A DNA stretch of 64,000 bases from Acuticoccus yangtzensis (GTDB taxonomy: Bacteria; Pseudomonadota; Alphaproteobacteria; Rhizobiales; Amorphaceae): NCBI RefSeq assembly GCF_001927245.1, contig NZ_MJUX01000007.1, positions 62,001-126,000 of the forward strand. The letters are read 5' to 3'. The position numbers and the translations under genes were made by a program. Under the pieces are notes generated by a model, which was not told where the DNA came from, did no database searches, and was given only the letters and a program-made list of their open reading frames with translations. Shown in pieces: positions 63,406-64,000 of the stretch; within the stretch, counting starts at the first letter, position 1, and the number at the start of each line of letters is the position of its first letter.

Positions 63406-64000
63406 TCAGCGGGACGGCGGCCGGTCAGGCGCGCGGGGCCCTGCGTCGTCGCTCCGGCGCTCGAAGCGCTGCTGTCCCACGGAGCCTTGCCCTGAGGCGG
63501 TCCATGTGTCCTCACCCGTTTCGGCCACGAGGCTGAAGCCGTGGCGCTCGTAGAGATCGCGCGCGGCGTCGAGCCCCGCGAATGTCGTCAGCCAGACGAG
63601 CCTATAATGGCGCGCGTCGGCAAATTCCAGGGCGCGGCGCAGGAGAAGGCGGCCGACCCCGGTTCCATGTGCCGCCTCGGCGACGATGAACCACCGCACG
63701 CGGGCGGACGGGCCCAGCGCCGCGTCCCCCGCAGCGCCTTGCGGCCCGGTGATCGTCGCGTCGAGCGTCACCGAGCCGAGCAGCGTGGAGCCGCGCCATG
63801 CGGCCAGGAAGAGGTCGCGTTCGGGGTCCATCTCACGCATAAAGCGGCCGAGGCCGGTCGCCACGTCCGCTTCGAAGTTCGGGCCGAAGCCCCAATGCGC
63901 GCTGTAATAAGTGCCGTGGAGCCGCACCACCTCGCCGATGGCACCGGGCGTAAGCCCGGCGAAGACAGCGGGCGTGAGCCCGGCGACGACACTGGGCGTG
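63406..64000 (-). CDS. GNAT-family N-acetyltransferase (5' end beyond the window)
   Basis: The frame is open from 63406 to the right edge. The GNAT core is visible: RWFIVAEAAHGTGVGRLLLRRALEFA has the acetyl-CoA-binding V-x-x-x-x-x-G-x-G loop, followed by LTTFAGLDAARDLYERHGF. The segment PGAIGEVVRLHGTYYSAHWGF upstream of any ATG/GTG matches the start of the GNAT part of MarR-GNAT fusion or long GNAT proteins, so the real start is probably outside; GTG at 63930 would cut into this conserved segment. The frame also reads through a 24-bp repeat near the edge. The acceptor is unknown. Confidence 0.8.
   Translation of the reverse strand, partial: TPSVVAGLTPAVFAGLTPGAIGEVVRLHGTYYSAHWGFGPNFEADVATGLGRFMREMDPERDLFLAAWRGSTLLGSVTLDATITGPQGAAGDAALGPSARVRWFIVAEAAHGTGVGRLLLRRALEFADARHYRLVWLTTFAGLDAARDLYERHGFSLVAETGEDTWTASGQGSVGQQRFERRSDDAGPRAPDRPPSR
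63946..64000. repeat. 24-bp tandem repeat at the right edge
   Basis: GGGCGT(A/G)AGCCCGGCGA(A/C)GACA(G/C)(C/T) occurs at 63946-63969 and 63970-63993, with a third copy starting at 63994 and leaving the window. Each unit contains GGGC...GCCC, a small palindrome. In the GNAT frame a unit encodes V-x-AGLTP-x. Confidence 0.85.

Overview
The window is 64 kb of strongly GC-rich bacterial chromosome, densely coded on both strands. It most likely comes from an alphaproteobacterium of the Hyphomicrobiales (Rhizobiales) type. The evidence is gene content and order: rpoD next to dnaG; a divergent rne / N-acetylmuramoyl-alanine amidase / PBP1A block; accB-accC-aat followed by a DUF2155 protein; an aminotransferase-hom-glpX-recJ block; a class I PHA synthase beside that block; and an RNase E with a large acidic/basic insertion in its S1 domain and a C-terminal GWW motif. 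I cannot name the genus. I recognise no tRNA, rRNA, transposase, prophage or CRISPR array.

Region 1 (1-7551, + strand) is a surface polysaccharide operon. It holds five family-4 glycosyltransferases, one polytopic repeat-unit polymerase and a tiny SGAP-repeat ORF, mostly joined by 1-4 nt stop/start overlaps, and it continues off the left edge. Region 2 (7691-13104) has a D-amino-acid dehydrogenase-like flavoprotein divergent from a DMT transporter, then two co-directional class III nucleotide cyclases, one soluble with a GAF-like N-terminus and one membrane-bound. Region 3 (14208-25201) is housekeeping: rpoD, dnaG, a YpfJ-type metallopeptidase, a GT-D-like protein, a small XRE regulator, carB without carA, and greA, which ends at a very clear bidirectional terminator.

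Region 4 (25451-31942) is accessory: a sulfotransferase divergent from ettA across a palindromic promoter region, a lipoprotein, an exported pentapeptide-repeat protein, a nitroreductase-like protein and a small exported protein. Region 5 (32099-40326) is cell-wall synthesis and remodelling (PBP1A, amidase) divergent from rne, with 940 nt between amidase and rne. Region 6 (40816-48385) has a DsbA-like oxidoreductase, accB-accC-aat, a DUF2155 protein, and valS coupled to a methyltransferase.

Region 7 (48497-59559) has a PepSY protein/response regulator/histidine kinase set, recJ, an amidase, glpX, hom, a GST, a class I/II aminotransferase and a small lipoprotein. Region 8 (59711-64000) has phaC, a YqaA-like membrane protein, argC and a GNAT acetyltransferase running off the right edge.

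The most interesting non-routine signals are: a duplicated GWW (putative PNPase-docking) motif at the RNase E C-terminus; an SGAP-repeat micro-ORF coupled to the polymerase; a membrane cyclase lacking the usual base-recognition lysine; a 28-bp perfect inverted repeat with satellite hairpins between recJ and the amidase; a 17-codon uORF with a good ribosome site overlapping the phaC start; and back-to-back palindromic -35-like boxes between the sulfotransferase and ettA.
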